A DNA stretch of 64,000 nt from Prevotellaceae bacterium (GTDB taxonomy: Bacteria > Bacteroidota > Bacteroidia > Bacteroidales > Paludibacteraceae): contig JAISVR010000031.1 of NCBI GenBank assembly GCA_031271465.1, positions 1 to 64,000 on the forward strand, in the 5' to 3' direction. Shown in pieces: positions 16,913-27,154 of this stretch. The notes under the pieces are model-generated. The model was not told the DNA's origin, made no database searches, and saw only the letters and a program-made list of their open reading frames with translations. The position numbers and the translations under genes were made by a program. The stretch's first letter is position 1. Every line of letters starts with the position of its first letter.

Positions 16913-19036
16913 ATGCAAAAAATCATATCTCTAATTTCCAATTCTTTAACTCTAAAGGAAAAACAGGTAGCCAACACCATAAAATTGCTCGACGAGGGCG
17001 CAACAATCCCCTTTATAAGCCGCTACCGCAAGGAAATGACCGACAACCTCGATGAAGTGCAAATTGCCGCTATCAAAGAGCAAAACGACAAGTTGCACGA
17101 ACTCGAAAAACGCCGCGCGACGATACTCAAATCCATCGAAGAACAGGAAAAGTTAACACCTGAGTTGCGTATTCGCATTGAAAATTGCTGGAACGCTACC
17201 GAACTTGAAGATATTTACCTTCCTTACAAGCCCCGTCGCCGTACCCGTGCAGAGATTGCCCGAGAAAAGGGATTGGAGCCGCTGTCAAAAATCCTTATGG
17301 CGCAAAATGCCAACAATGTGGACGAAATTGCTGCCCGTTTTGTAGGCAAGAATGTGGCAGATACAAAGGAAGCTCTGCAAGGCGCACGCGATATTATTGC
17401 CGAATGGGTAAGCGAAAGCGAGTCGGCGCGCAATTCCATGCGTACGATTTTCGGGCGCGATGCCGTGATTTCGTCGCGTGTGGTAAAGGGCAAGGAAGAA
17501 GAGGCGCAAAAATACCGCGATTATTTCCAAATGGACGAATTGCTGCGCAAATGCTCGTCGCACCGCTTGCTGGCTATGCGGCGTGGCGAGGCAGAAGGCT
17601 TTTTGCGTGTAACAATTTCGCCCGACGATACTGTTTGCCTCGAACGCTTGGACAGGATTTTTATCAAAGGTGTTTCGCTTGCGTCATTGCAGGTCGGCGA
17701 GGCGGTGGCAGACAGCTACAAACGCCTGCTTAAACCGAGTATTGAAACCGAATTTGCCAATCTGAGCAAAGAAAAGGCAGATACGGAGGCAATCCGCGTG
17801 TTTGCCGAAAACCTGCAACAGCTTTTGTTGGCGCCGCCGCTCGGACAGAAGCGCGTATTGGGTATCGACCCGGGTTATCGTACTGGTTGTAAGCTCGTGT
17901 GTTTGGACGCGCAGGGAAACCTGTTGCATAACGAAACTATCTATCCGCACCCGCCGCAAAACGAATATCAGAAAGCTTCGCGTACGGTGCAAAAACTTGT
18001 CGAGGCATACGATATTCAGGCAATTGCGATAGGTAACGGTACGGCGAGCCGCGAAACGGAACAGTTTATTCAAAATATACGCTACGACCGTAAGGTTCAG
18101 GTATTCGTTGTAAGCGAAAACGGCGCATCGGTGTATTCTGCTTCGAAAATTGCCCGTGAGGAATTTCCTAACTATGATGTAACGGTGCGCGGCGCGGTGT
18201 CTATCGGCAGGCGGTTGATGGATCCGCTGGCGGAATTGGTGAAAATCGACCCGAAATCAATCGGCGTGGGACAATATCAGCACGATGTTGATCAAAGCCG
18301 CCTTAAAACTGCTCTCGACCAAACGGTAGAAAATTGCGTAAACCGTGTGGGTGTGGATTTGAATACGGCAAGTAAACATTTGTTGACTTATATTTCGGGC
18401 TTGGGTGCTGCCCTGGCGCAAAATATTGTGGATTATCGTGCAGAAAACGGAGCGTTTGCCTCGCGTAAAGAACTGATGAAAGTACCTAAAATGGGTGCAA
18501 AGACTTTTGAGCAATGTGCGGGATTTTTGCGTATTTCGGGTGGCGAAAATCCGTTGGATAATTCTGCTGTACACCCCGAAAGTTATGCGGTAGTTGAAAA
18601 AATGGCAAAATCGCTGAAAACAACCGTAAAAGATTTGATTGAAAATAAGGAGCTGAAAAAATCGCTTAATCTGAACGATTATGTAAGCGAAAAGGTTGGT
18701 TTGCCTACGCTGAATGATATTATGCAGGAGTTGGACAAACCCGGTCGCGACCCTCGTCAGGCAATTAAAGTCTTTGAGTTCGATCCGACAGTAAAAAAGA
18801 TTGAAGACCTGAAAATCGGGCAAATCCTGCCCGGTATTGTAACCAATATTACCAATTTCGGTGCCTTTGTCGATGTGGGTATCAAGGAAAACGGTTTGGT
18901 GCATGTGTCCAACATGGCAAATCGTTTTGTGAGCGACCCGACCGAAATCGTTAAACTACATCAGCATGTTACAGTGAAAGTAGTCGAAGTAGATATTACC
19001 CGCAAGCGTGTGCAGTTGAGCATGAAAGATGTTTGA
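16913..19036 (+). CDS. tex: Tex-family RNA-binding protein
   Basis: A 707-residue protein. An N-terminal helical domain carries IPFISRYRKEMTDNLDE near residue 31. A YqgF/RuvC-like fold carries VLGIDPGYRTGCKLV near 318, helix-hairpin-helix segments follow (TYISGLGAALAQNIV and LMKVPKMGAKTFEQCAGF), and a C-terminal S1 domain reads LPGIVTNITNFGAFVDVGI near 639. Tex is a conserved cytoplasmic nucleic-acid-binding factor linked to transcription and RNA turnover. The frame is intact and of usual length, with higher GC than its neighbours. Confidence 0.94.
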   Translation: MQKIISLISNSLTLKEKQVANTIKLLDEGATIPFISRYRKEMTDNLDEVQIAAIKEQNDKLHELEKRRATILKSIEEQEKLTPELRIRIENCWNATELEDIYLPYKPRRRTRAEIAREKGLEPLSKILMAQNANNVDEIAARFVGKNVADTKEALQGARDIIAEWVSESESARNSMRTIFGRDAVISSRVVKGKEEEAQKYRDYFQMDELLRKCSSHRLLAMRRGEAEGFLRVTISPDDTVCLERLDRIFIKGVSLASLQVGEAVADSYKRLLKPSIETEFANLSKEKADTEAIRVFAENLQQLLLAPPLGQKRVLGIDPGYRTGCKLVCLDAQGNLLHNETIYPHPPQNEYQKASRTVQKLVEAYDIQAIAIGNGTASRETEQFIQNIRYDRKVQVFVVSENGASVYSASKIAREEFPNYDVTVRGAVSIGRRLMDPLAELVKIDPKSIGVGQYQHDVDQSRLKTALDQTVENCVNRVGVDLNTASKHLLTYISGLGAALAQNIVDYRAENGAFASRKELMKVPKMGAKTFEQCAGFLRISGGENPLDNSAVHPESYAVVEKMAKSLKTTVKDLIENKELKKSLNLNDYVSEKVGLPTLNDIMQELDKPGRDPRQAIKVFEFDPTVKKIEDLKIGQILPGIVTNITNFGAFVDVGIKENGLVHVSNMANRFVSDPTEIVKLHQHVTVKVVEVDITRKRVQLSMKDV

Positions 19037-19170
19037 TTTATATGCTTTCCACAATATTATCCGAAAGCAATATCACGGTGCTATGCACCTGAATAGCCCA
19101 TTATTATCCTACTAAATAAGCTGCGGAGTTGTGTAATTTTATGTTGGGTAGTTTTGAGGATTAAGTTCGG

Positions 19171-19926
19171 CTAAAATGCTTTGCTCAACATAAAAGCCGT
19201 CAGGAATCCTACAACGGTGATTAATGCTACAAAGCGACCGCCAAATTTAAAGGCTTCGGGAATCATTGTGTCACAAAGCATGGCAAGGATTGCGCCCGAA
19301 GCAAACGCCATTATAGAAGCATTTACAATTGGCGAGGCATTGCCTAAAAAGAGATAACCGCCTATTGCCGAAAGCACGGTTACCAAGAGTGTTGCCAACC
19401 AAAGGAGAATGATGTTCCGCGTGCGCATACCGGACATTTTCATACTGATAGTACCTGACATTCCTTCGGGTAAATTGCTTAAAAAAACGGCTGCGATAAA
19501 TACAAATCCGCTTGCACCGCCTGCTGCTACCGAAGCTCCTACTACAAACGATTCGGGAATACCGTCGAGCAAAGTACCTAAAAAGATAGCACTTCCCGAA
19601 CTTTCTTCAGGATTTTCCTGTTTGAGGTTTTGCGCCATACCGTGCACGCTTTTGCGAAACTTTCCGCCGTTGTTGTCGATAAAATAATCGCCAAGAACAA
19701 AAACGAGTGCACCGGTCAAAAAAGCAAATCCCATGAAAAAAGGTTCCTGCGATTGTTCAAAACCATCGTTCATCAGATCGATAGATAATGCCGAAATCAG
19801 CACGCCTGCACCGAAAGCCATAATGCAGGCAATCATTTTATGCCCGATTTTGAGATACAAACCCAGCAATGCCCCGAGTAAAATAGCTCCGCCCGAAATT
19901 AGTCCCGCAACAGTTGTTTCTAACAC
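19171..19926 (-). CDS. ZIP-family metal ion transporter
   Basis: A 251-residue inner-membrane protein with about eight hydrophobic segments. The ZIP signature region is present: SNLPEGMSGTISMKMSG near residue 150, preceded by a first conserved helix with GIPESFVVGASVA near 123. These carry the His/Glu/Asn metal-binding positions in modified form (ESF instead of the usual HNFPEG in the first helix). It imports divalent metal such as zinc. The start appears to be GTG, since no ATG lies between it and the first membrane segment. It begins 15 bases after guaB and is likely co-transcribed with it. Confidence 0.85.
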   Translation of the reverse strand: MLETTVAGLISGGAILLGALLGLYLKIGHKMIACIMAFGAGVLISALSIDLMNDGFEQSQEPFFMGFAFLTGALVFVLGDYFIDNNGGKFRKSVHGMAQNLKQENPEESSGSAIFLGTLLDGIPESFVVGASVAAGGASGFVFIAAVFLSNLPEGMSGTISMKMSGMRTRNIILLWLATLLVTVLSAIGGYLFLGNASPIVNASIMAFASGAILAMLCDTMIPEAFKFGGRFVALITVVGFLTAFMLSKAF

Positions 19927-19941
19927 AATTGGTATGTTTTA

Positions 19942-21438
19942 TTATCGCGAAGTATCTTTTACAATCACATCGTGTGCACCGCCTTCGATAATTGAGGTGG
20001 AGGATACAAGGGTGATTTTAGCATTTTGTTTCAACTCGTCGAGGGAAATCACACCGCAACTGCACATGGTCGATTTTATTTTTCCGAGCGTCATATCCAA
20101 ATTATCTTTCAATTTCCCTGCATAAGGTACATAGCTGTCTACACCTTCTTCAAATTTCAGGGATTCGGAACCGCCCATGTCGTAGCGTTGCCAGTTTCGG
20201 GCACGATTGGAGCCTTCTCCCCAATATTCTTTTACATAATTGCCCCCGATAAGCAGTTTGCGTGTAGGACTTTCGTCGAAACGGGCAAAATATCGACCCA
20301 TCATCAGGAAATCGGCACCCATGGCGAGGGCAAGTACCATGTGGTAATCTTGTACAATGCCGCCGTCGGAGCAAATCGGAATATACACGCCTGTTTTGGC
20401 AAAATATTCGTCGCGCGCTTCGGCAACTTCAATCAAAGCCGTAGCCTGTCCGCGCCCGATACCTTTCTGTTCGCGGGTAATGCAGATTGAGCCCCCTCCT
20501 ACTCCGACTTTCACGAAATCGGCTCCTGCTTCGGCAAGGAAAAGAAAACCCTCGCGGTCAACTACATTGCCCGCACCGATTTTTACTGCATTGCCATACT
20601 CGGCTTTCACATATTCGAGTGTTTCTTTTTGCCACACCGAAAATCCGTCGGACGAATCGATACACAACACATCGGCTCCTGCTTTTACCAGTGCAGGCAC
20701 TCGTTCGCGATAGTCGCGCGTGTTGATGCCCGCACCTACACAAAGGCGTTTTTGTGCATCGTGTACTTCATTGGGATATTCCTTGTGGCTTTCGTAATCT
20801 TTGCGGAAAACGAAATAACGCAAATGCTGGTCTTTGTCTATTATAGGTAAACAATTCAATTTTCTGTCCCAAATAATATCGTTGGCTTCCTGCAGCGAAA
20901 TACCGTATTCACCGTAAATAAGCTTGGAGAAAGGTGTCATAAATTCACGGATTTTGCGGTTGTGGTCGTCGCGCGTAGGGCGATAATCGCGCCCGGTAAC
21001 GATACCGAGGATTTTTCCGTTCGACGAACCGTCTTCCGTGATTCCGAAAGTTGAAAAGCCTGTTTTTTCTTTTAATTTGATAATATCTGCCAGCGTATGG
21101 TCGGGCGTGAGGTTAGCACGGCTTACTACGAAGCCCGATTTGTAGTTTTTCACCTTTCGAACCATTTCCGACTGGCTTTCAATGCTTTGCGAACCAAAAA
21201 TAAACGATAAACCGCCGTTTTTTGCCAATGCGATAGCCATTCCGTCGTCGGAAACCGACTGCATTATCGCCGACACAAGAGGGACATTTATGTTGATGTC
21301 CGATTGCTCACCGCGGCGGAATTTCACCACCGGCGTGCTAAGGTTTACTCCGCTTGGGATACATTCTTTGGTGGTTAAACCCGGAATGAGCAGGTATTCG
21401 CTGAATGTGCGCGAAACTTCGTTGAGAAACTGTGCCAT
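19942..21438 (-). CDS. guaB: IMP dehydrogenase, subfamily with [10 protein letters not shown] active-site loop
   Basis: A 498-residue enzyme for NAD-dependent oxidation of IMP to XMP, the committed step of guanine nucleotide synthesis. A TIM barrel is interrupted by two CBS domains (about residues 95-225, [18 protein letters not shown]). The catalytic loop reads [20 protein letters not shown], with the catalytic Cys in SIC. This differs from the GPGSICTTR-V-GVGVPQ loop of the common bacterial enzyme and matches a divergent subfamily also seen in clostridia, from memory of the family. A strong promoter lies upstream. Confidence 0.92.
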   Translation of the reverse strand: MAQFLNEVSRTFSEYLLIPGLTTKECIPSGVNLSTPVVKFRRGEQSDININVPLVSAIMQSVSDDGMAIALAKNGGLSFIFGSQSIESQSEMVRKVKNYKSGFVVSRANLTPDHTLADIIKLKEKTGFSTFGITEDGSSNGKILGIVTGRDYRPTRDDHNRKIREFMTPFSKLIYGEYGISLQEANDIIWDRKLNCLPIIDKDQHLRYFVFRKDYESHKEYPNEVHDAQKRLCVGAGINTRDYRERVPALVKAGADVLCIDSSDGFSVWQKETLEYVKAEYGNAVKIGAGNVVDREGFLFLAEAGADFVKVGVGGGSICITREQKGIGRGQATALIEVAEARDEYFAKTGVYIPICSDGGIVQDYHMVLALAMGADFLMMGRYFARFDESPTRKLLIGGNYVKEYWGEGSNRARNWQRYDMGGSESLKFEEGVDSYVPYAGKLKDNLDMTLGKIKSTMCSCGVISLDELKQNAKITLVSSTSIIEGGAHDVIVKDTSR

Positions 21439-21485
21439 ATTGTTTTCTGTTAATAGTTTTATTTTGAAAAAGTGGAAAAATTGTG

Positions 21486-21516
21486 CAAAGGTAGATTTTT
21501 TTTTTCATCTGTGCAA
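21486..21516 (-). promoter_or_regulatory. promoter of guaB
   Basis: On the minus strand: TTG, 20 bases, then TACCTTTG, about 47 bases before the guaB ATG. Confidence 0.65.
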
Positions 21517-21546
21517 CCGAGCGAAAACTCGACTGCTAATCAAATT

Positions 21547-21678
21547 CGGACTTATTCGTAATTTAGGCTTGTAAAGCAAACCGTATCCGTCATTGCGAGG
21601 AACGAAGCAATCTATATATCCTGTACTGAGATTGCTTCGTTCCTCGCAATGACGGATACGCCAAAAAGGATAAGTCTG
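21547..21678. repeat. dispersed palindromic element, copy A
   Basis: Outer ends CGGACTTAT and ATAAGTCTG are inverted. The inner arms GTCATTGCGAGGAACGAAGC and its near-perfect complement enclose a short spacer. The element lies 29 bases beyond the stop of the minus-strand gene ending at 21708. Confidence 0.85.
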
Positions 21679-21707
21679 AAAAATTGTTACACCATGCTTC
21701 AAACAAA

Positions 21708-22472
21708 CTATTTTTTCAAATAATATTTGATAAAGTCTTTTTCAAATTGTGTAAAACCTCCTGCGTAGGTTTCATTAATGGTATCGTAACTTGCGCTGCC
21801 GTTTTTTATTTTCAGTACAATTTGTTTAAACTGCTCGCTGTCTTTTTCTATCAGAAAATAGACGATGCCGTGAGAAATTCGATAAGGATAGCTTTCGTTG
21901 GTAATTGTTTCTTTCCAAAAATCTTTGCTTTTCATCAAAATAAAGTCTTGCAGGTCGATTTCTTTCAAGTCAATCATGCTTTTGATAAAACTTGTTGTTG
22001 CTGGTGGTATTTCGTGTGTGATTTTCTTTTTTCCTAAGTTTATATTCTCGAAATATTCTGCCAATCCTTCGCTTAACCATCTTGGTTGTTTTGAAATAAC
22101 TAAATGTAATAAATAATGGCTTGTTTCATGGTAAACTATTTTCAAATAGTTAGCATTTTCAGGTTTAAGTACAAGGAGTTCTTTTGTTTTGGGACGATAC
22201 ATGCCTCCGCTGTGATAAAAGGTTTTAGCGATTTTATTCGATTTCAAATAGGCTTGATATGCTTCTTTTTTTGCGAATAATCGTAATTTTATCTGTATGG
22301 TATCTATTTCGCCAAATTGTTTGTAAAATTCTGTTTCGTATTGAATTACACGGTCTATTTTCACACGGTCTTTCGTAGAAATCGGCTGACCTGAATTCTC
22401 GAAAATGTAGACTTGTGGTTGTATGCTTATGGCGGTAAATGCAAAAACAGCGAGCAAAATTATTTGTTTCAT
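21708..22472 (-). CDS. secreted gluzincin-type metallopeptidase (DUF1570-like)
   Basis: A 254-residue protein with a signal peptide to about residue 19. The zinc motif HETSH occurs in KIVYHETSHYLLHLV near residue 113, with the downstream glutamate in RWLSEGLAEYFE. This is the arrangement of peptidase-MA-like gluzincins. All three ligands and the catalytic Glu are present, so it is probably active in the periplasm or outside. Its start overlaps the stop of the upstream gene by 4 bases (ATGA), implying translational coupling. Confidence 0.82.
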   Translation of the reverse strand: MKQIILLAVFAFTAISIQPQVYIFENSGQPISTKDRVKIDRVIQYETEFYKQFGEIDTIQIKLRLFAKKEAYQAYLKSNKIAKTFYHSGGMYRPKTKELLVLKPENANYLKIVYHETSHYLLHLVISKQPRWLSEGLAEYFENINLGKKKITHEIPPATTSFIKSMIDLKEIDLQDFILMKSKDFWKETITNESYPYRISHGIVYFLIEKDSEQFKQIVLKIKNGSASYDTINETYAGGFTQFEKDFIKYYLKK

Positions 22473-23338
22473 TTTCCGGCGGCTTTTAGTTTTTTCTTTT
22501 CGTATTTCTTTTTCTCGCGTTTGCTCATGTCCTGCGTTATCATTTCGTCGCTTATTTGGCTGATGTATGTGGTTTTTTCTTCGAGTTGCACTTTGCCTTC
22601 GTTGGCGGTGTGAAAGCTTGGTTTAAAGAATGTGTGTGGCGATCCGTTGGGTTTTCCGCCCGTAAATTTGTTTTTATCCAGAAAGAAAAATGCTACGGAT
22701 ACACGCTTTTTCTCTTGTGCTAATCCGATGGGCTGCCCGATTTCTATTTGCTGTCCTTCGCGCACAAAGGTTTTCGACAGCCTGCCGTAGAGGGCAAATG
22801 TGCGGTCGTAGTGGTAAACAAGCAGGTTGCTGTTGTTTTCGATGCTTTCGGCTTTGCCAAGATAGAGTCCCTGGTCGTTGTTTTTGCATATTACGCCGCC
22901 TCGCGTGGCAAATACGGTGTCGAAAGATTCAATGCGAAACAGGTAGGTGTGCAATCGTCTGTCGGGTTCTACAGTGAATTTCGTGCTGTCGCCTGCTCTA
23001 ACAGGTAGAGCGTAGAGTGCATCTACGGGCGATTTTTCGGGGAAATATCCTTTATATGTTCTAAATGATGAGGGCAAAAAGCTGGGGTCGTTGCGATATT
23101 TGGCGGCTTGTTCGCGGGGCATGCTTAGCAGATTGTTTTTCCCGGATGTTATCCACAACTCTTTGTTTCGGCTCGATACGAGAAAATAATCGCAGTAATC
23201 GGAATTGTAGTAATTTAATTCGTGTGTTGTTGCTGTCCATTCCCATTTGCTTTGCACGGGAGCCATCGGATTTTGTTGTGCAAACGCTGTTCCGAACAGG
23301 TAGAACGCTGCTGTTGTAAAAAAGATTTTAGTTTTCAT
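22469..23338 (-). CDS. degenerate M23/LytM-like secreted protein
   Basis: A 289-residue protein with a signal peptide (KIFFTTAAFYLFGTAFAQ). Residues about 145-215 follow the M23 pattern (GGVICKNNDQGLYL, YHYDRTFALYGRLS, FVREGQQIEIGQPIGLA). The HxxxD and HxH zinc motifs are absent, and YGRL stands where YxHL is usual, so it is probably a non-catalytic binding domain. The C-terminus is very basic (KREKKKYEKKKLKAAGK). I start at the ATG at 23338; a TTG two codons upstream is less likely. It is coupled to the following metallopeptidase gene. Confidence 0.75.
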   Translation of the reverse strand: MKTKIFFTTAAFYLFGTAFAQQNPMAPVQSKWEWTATTHELNYYNSDYCDYFLVSSRNKELWITSGKNNLLSMPREQAAKYRNDPSFLPSSFRTYKGYFPEKSPVDALYALPVRAGDSTKFTVEPDRRLHTYLFRIESFDTVFATRGGVICKNNDQGLYLGKAESIENNSNLLVYHYDRTFALYGRLSKTFVREGQQIEIGQPIGLAQEKKRVSVAFFFLDKNKFTGGKPNGSPHTFFKPSFHTANEGKVQLEEKTTYISQISDEMITQDMSKREKKKYEKKKLKAAGK

Positions 23339-23380
23339 AGTCAAAAGTTTAATTGAATGAGTGGCAAATATATATTTTTT

Positions 23381-23433
23381 ATACTAAAACAATCCCTTTT
23401 TTTACATGTAAAAAAAAGGGATTGTTTTAGTAT
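23381..23433. terminator. near-perfect 53-base palindrome, probable terminator
   Basis: ATACTAAAACAATCCC, a T7 run, then ACATGT at the centre, followed by the complement. Arms of about 25 bases differ by one A/T. It lies between the T9SS gene and the M23-like gene, 43 bases upstream of the latter, and would form a very stable hairpin in RNA of either strand. Confidence 0.7.
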
Positions 23434-23446
23434 TGATAAATAAAAT

Positions 23447-23663
23447 CGGCATTAGCCTTTTTGGGCTTGTAAGGCAAACTCTATCTGTTATTACTTCCGT
23501 TGGTCGTGCTTGCTAATTGCGAGGAAGGAAGCAATCGCAGAAGCCTCGTCGTTTCCGGAGATTGCTTCGTCGTTCCTCCTCGCAATGACGAACAAGTTTC
23601 AACCGGAGATTGCTTCGTTGTTCCTCCTCGCAATGAGGAGTAAGCTTCAAAGGGATAATTCCG
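23447..23663. repeat. dispersed palindromic element, copy B (compound)
   Basis: A longer copy with one inverted inner arm (ATTGCGAGGAAGGAAGCAAT) and two tandem forward arms (GGAGATTGCTTCGTCGTTCC and GGAGATTGCTTCGTTGTTCC). It ends in CTTCAAAGGGATAATTCCG, 7 bases from the stop codon of the T9SS gene. Confidence 0.85.
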
Positions 23664-23670
23664 AATAAAA

Positions 23671-26577
23671 TTACTTCACAAGTTTAATGACTTTCTTATC
23701 CACTTTCAATATATATATTCCTTTGGGTAATGCGGAAGTTTCGATGCGATTGTTCCCGCTGAGGAGATTTATATTCAAAACTGCTGTACCCGACAGGTTA
23801 TAAACAGTTGCTGTGCCTGCAATAGTTGTTTTTATTACGAGGTAGTCGGCAAATGGATTTGGATAGATGTTTATGTTACTTGCTGATGCGTCATCTATAC
23901 CGGTGCTTGTCCCCAATGTTGTAAAGCTAGCGAGTAGTTTTTCGGATACATTACCGTCATGGTCGTAGGCTTGCACTTTAATATCGTGTTGTGTACCCGA
24001 TGTTAAATTGGTAAGTTGATGACTTGTTGTTGCTACAGATGCAACATGTTCTTCGTTTACATAGATATGATAACCGGCTATGGCTTTGTTATCTCTTGAT
24101 GCGTCCCATGAAAGATGGATAGTTGTTTCGCCGGCAGCACCTTTTAAGTTAGCCGGTGTTGAAGGGTGCTCTGCCAAACGGATAAAGATTTCGGGTAATG
24201 CGCCAAACCAGGCTGTTCTTGCGGCAGCGCCAAAACCTGTCTGAATGCCGTTTTCAAAGGTAATATTGCGGTGGTCGCCGTAAGGATTACCAAAATTAAA
24301 GCCGCTTACGCCAGCACCGAGAACGCCATCGGAGAAGATAAAATCATTTTCAATATCCCATTCTGCCGGAATAATTGCTGTGATAGTTTGGGCGGTAGCC
24401 GTACTTGCAAATTTATATTGATTGGCAGCACTTCTTACCGGCTTCCCATCGGTAGTTGCTGCTGTATATTGAACAAGAGCGGTCATATTGTAAACACCTG
24501 CCAGCTTTCCGCAAGGGTGATAAAGGGTATTGAATGTTATAGATACTTTATCGCCCGGGCTAAATGCCTCTTCGGGATTTGTCAGGTTGCTTACGGTGTA
24601 GTTTACGGCTTTGGCTGTCAGTACCTGGTATTCTGTTCCGCTTGCCGAAGAGAGTTTTACAATGTTGCGACCTTCAATGAGTTTTACGGTATAGCTGCCG
24701 TCGCCGTTGTCGCTTACGCCGTCTGTACCGAAGCCATTAAAGCTTAAGTCGTTTCCGCTAATCGTTGGTTGTGCCAATTCTACGGAAGTAACACCGTTTG
24801 GCGTAAAGGTATAGTCGTATCCGCCTGTTTCTTCCAAATAGTAGAATACATCTAATTCGGCATCGACGGCTGTTGTTGCCATTTTATGAGTTGCGTCTGT
24901 GTTTAAGCTTTCGTTAATGGTTATTCCCGAAACGATGCCCGATTCGGCAGCATCGACCGATACCACGAATACGCCCGTGTTTTCTGCCCATAGTGCACTC
25001 CACAAGTTGCCGCCAAAGTTTGTATTGATATAACCTGCATTAAGTGCATCGTAGCTTACGAGTACGATAGCCGTTCCGCTTCCTGTTGCGGTGAGCAAGC
25101 CTTTGTCATCTATGCTTACCACGCTGTTGTCTGTCTCGCCGTTTTCGTTGATAACGGTGTAGTGGTAATCGGGTTCAATAAAGGTAGTGCTGCCGGCAGC
25201 AGTTATAACATTGTCAAGCAATGTCCAGTTGCGAAGAGGTATCAGCTGATGGGTTTCGCCCGATGCTAACTTCAAGTGTCCCTTTTCGTTGATATTAAGG
25301 AAAATATCGGACACATTGTAGCCATTGTTGGCTGTTACATCGTGGTTCACATAGTTGTTGCTTTCGGAAGCGAGTTGCTCTGCAGTGATTTCCAAATCGC
25401 CGGCAGGGAATTTGCCTGCGTGCGTAATTTTGCCTTCCTGTTTTACGCGGTAGTAATCAGGTTTAGCTGTCGTTCCGTTTACATTGTAATAATAAGTTGA
25501 TTTACCGCCTGCGTTAGAAACGCCTACTGCTTCCACTTTGGTAAGAGGCATGTACATATACGCGCTGTAGTTCTTGTTGCCTATCCATACGCTTGCTTCT
25601 TCGGGAACGGTAAGGCTGGCGTTGTGCTCAGGAATGGCTTTGGATACCTGCAATTTGTCCATACAGAAGTAGGTGGGCGTATTCATTCCCCAAGCGCCAA
25701 CATCGCTTGATTCCATCGTATAGTAAAAACCATACACTTCGCCCAGCGCGGACAAATCTACATATTCCCAGTCGGCACTCTGGGTCAGTATGCCACCTTC
25801 ATTTTTAGCTAAATAATATTCTACCACCTTGCCGTTGTCCTCATAGCTTTCGTTCAAACCGTGAATAAGCAGTTTGAAGTAGTCGCCGTCTTGGTCTAAG
25901 GCGCGGGCAAAATTACCGCCGTCGCCGTCTTGAACGGTGTAATAGGCATAAGGAGCAGCGTTTACATACATTCCTACTGCCTGATAGCTGTCGTTTAATC
26001 TAACTTGTGCCGAAGCCGTAAACTGTTCTGCCCAACTCATATCGGCGGCGTTGGCTATCAGATAAGGAATATTTTTATCTACCTGCACTTTGCCTTCGAC
26101 TGTCACAACATTGCCATCAGCATCGGTTACAATACCGCCACCTGCCATATTTCCCCATTGATGGGTAAAAAAATCCTGTTTTGTATTATCGCCGTTTTTA
26201 CTTACGGTAAATCCGTCCCAATACGAGCCGGCATACGAGTCGCCACCAATAAGATGCGAGAGGGAGAAATTATCACACTCAATGAATGTATAATCTGCAT
26301 CATTGTAAGTTTCCGTCCAATAACCTTCGGGGGTATAGGTAAAGTTTTCGGGTTTTACGCTTTTACTCAAATCGAGCGTAATGTTGCCTACGACAGGTAC
26401 TGTGCGTAGAGCGGCTCTTGCCTGCGGCTTTGCGCTTTTGAGTGCATTAACGGCAGGCAGTTTACCTTCTGCCTTTAGCTTTTCTGCCTGCATACGCAGC
26501 CGTTGCGATGGCTGCTGTGCTACTGTGCTGCCTATTGTTGCTACAATGAGCAGCAGCGAGAGAAATAATTTTTTCAT
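23671..26577 (-). CDS. T9SS-secreted protein with DUF4465 and fibronectin type III domains
   Basis: A 968-residue exported protein. The signal peptide is MKKLFLSLLLIVATIGSTVA. A DUF4465-type beta-sandwich covers about residues 60-310 (YWDGFTVSKNGD, GMYVNAAPYAYY, YFCMDKLQVSK). A long middle region of Ig-like repeats follows, then a fibronectin III domain near 800-890 (PANLKGAAGETTIHLSWD) and a C-terminal type A sorting domain (NINIYPNPFADYLVI to KVIKLVK). It should cross the outer membrane by the type IX system. I choose the ATG directly before the signal peptide. It is close in orientation to the B12 operon but probably separate. Confidence 0.85.
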   Translation of the reverse strand: MKKLFLSLLLIVATIGSTVAQQPSQRLRMQAEKLKAEGKLPAVNALKSAKPQARAALRTVPVVGNITLDLSKSVKPENFTYTPEGYWTETYNDADYTFIECDNFSLSHLIGGDSYAGSYWDGFTVSKNGDNTKQDFFTHQWGNMAGGGIVTDADGNVVTVEGKVQVDKNIPYLIANAADMSWAEQFTASAQVRLNDSYQAVGMYVNAAPYAYYTVQDGDGGNFARALDQDGDYFKLLIHGLNESYEDNGKVVEYYLAKNEGGILTQSADWEYVDLSALGEVYGFYYTMESSDVGAWGMNTPTYFCMDKLQVSKAIPEHNASLTVPEEASVWIGNKNYSAYMYMPLTKVEAVGVSNAGGKSTYYYNVNGTTAKPDYYRVKQEGKITHAGKFPAGDLEITAEQLASESNNYVNHDVTANNGYNVSDIFLNINEKGHLKLASGETHQLIPLRNWTLLDNVITAAGSTTFIEPDYHYTVINENGETDNSVVSIDDKGLLTATGSGTAIVLVSYDALNAGYINTNFGGNLWSALWAENTGVFVVSVDAAESGIVSGITINESLNTDATHKMATTAVDAELDVFYYLEETGGYDYTFTPNGVTSVELAQPTISGNDLSFNGFGTDGVSDNGDGSYTVKLIEGRNIVKLSSASGTEYQVLTAKAVNYTVSNLTNPEEAFSPGDKVSITFNTLYHPCGKLAGVYNMTALVQYTAATTDGKPVRSAANQYKFASTATAQTITAIIPAEWDIENDFIFSDGVLGAGVSGFNFGNPYGDHRNITFENGIQTGFGAAARTAWFGALPEIFIRLAEHPSTPANLKGAAGETTIHLSWDASRDNKAIAGYHIYVNEEHVASVATTSHQLTNLTSGTQHDIKVQAYDHDGNVSEKLLASFTTLGTSTGIDDASASNINIYPNPFADYLVIKTTIAGTATVYNLSGTAVLNINLLSGNNRIETSALPKGIYILKVDKKVIKLVK

Positions 26578-26683
26578 TTTGATAATCATACGGACTTGCA
26601 CCGTGCTATTCCTTTAAATAGCGTATTGGGGTTAAAGTTTTGTTTTGAAAATCAAGGTTCAGACAGCCGGGCTGTATCAATTC

Positions 26684-27154
26684 CTATTGTTTATAAAATT
26701 TATTGGTTATGTTAATCATCGTTTTATTTTCAATTTTATACAGTCGCTGATTTGTTGTTGGGACATTTAACCCGCCCAATTCTTTCATATATTTTCCTGT
26801 TTTGATATAATCGAAATACAGCTCTGCGTCTTTATATAATTCAGGTTTGCCGGAATACCAAGCTGTTTTGAGGGCGAAAAATATTTCGCCCCTACGGCGA
26901 ATGAACTGCGCTAATTTCAACACCTCTTCCGGAAAACCGTCGCCGCCCATAAAACAGATGCAGGTAACGGCGTTTCCATATTTTTCGAGCAGGTTTTCCA
27001 GCACCTTTTCATTCAATGCTTTTCCGGTATCTTCCTGCAAATGCGGACTGTGGCAGCCTGTACAGCGATTGGGGCAACCCGACAAATTGAGCGCGAGCGT
27101 TACTTCATCGGGAATTTCCTGAAATACTATGTCATAACTCGCTAACCGTAGCAT
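26684..27154 (-). CDS. nrdG: anaerobic ribonucleotide reductase activating protein
   Basis: A 156-residue radical SAM enzyme with the cluster motif CPNRCTGCHSP near residue 27 (CxxxCxxC) and the glycine-rich FMGGDGFPEE near 68. It generates the glycyl radical on NrdD using S-adenosylmethionine. Its start overlaps the end of nrdD by 23 bases, typical of the nrdDG pair. It is the last gene of the B12-riboswitch operon. Confidence 0.92.
   Translation of the reverse strand: MLRLASYDIVFQEIPDEVTLALNLSGCPNRCTGCHSPHLQEDTGKALNEKVLENLLEKYGNAVTCICFMGGDGFPEEVLKLAQFIRRRGEIFFALKTAWYSGKPELYKDAELYFDYIKTGKYMKELGGLNVPTTNQRLYKIENKTMINITNKFYKQ

Noticed and set aside
26591..26610. GGTGCAAGTCC-like stem (minus strand) before the T9SS gene, resembling part of a cobalamin riboswitch
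   Set aside because: Only one short stem matches. There is no B12 box or other aptamer block, and the downstream gene has no B12 link.
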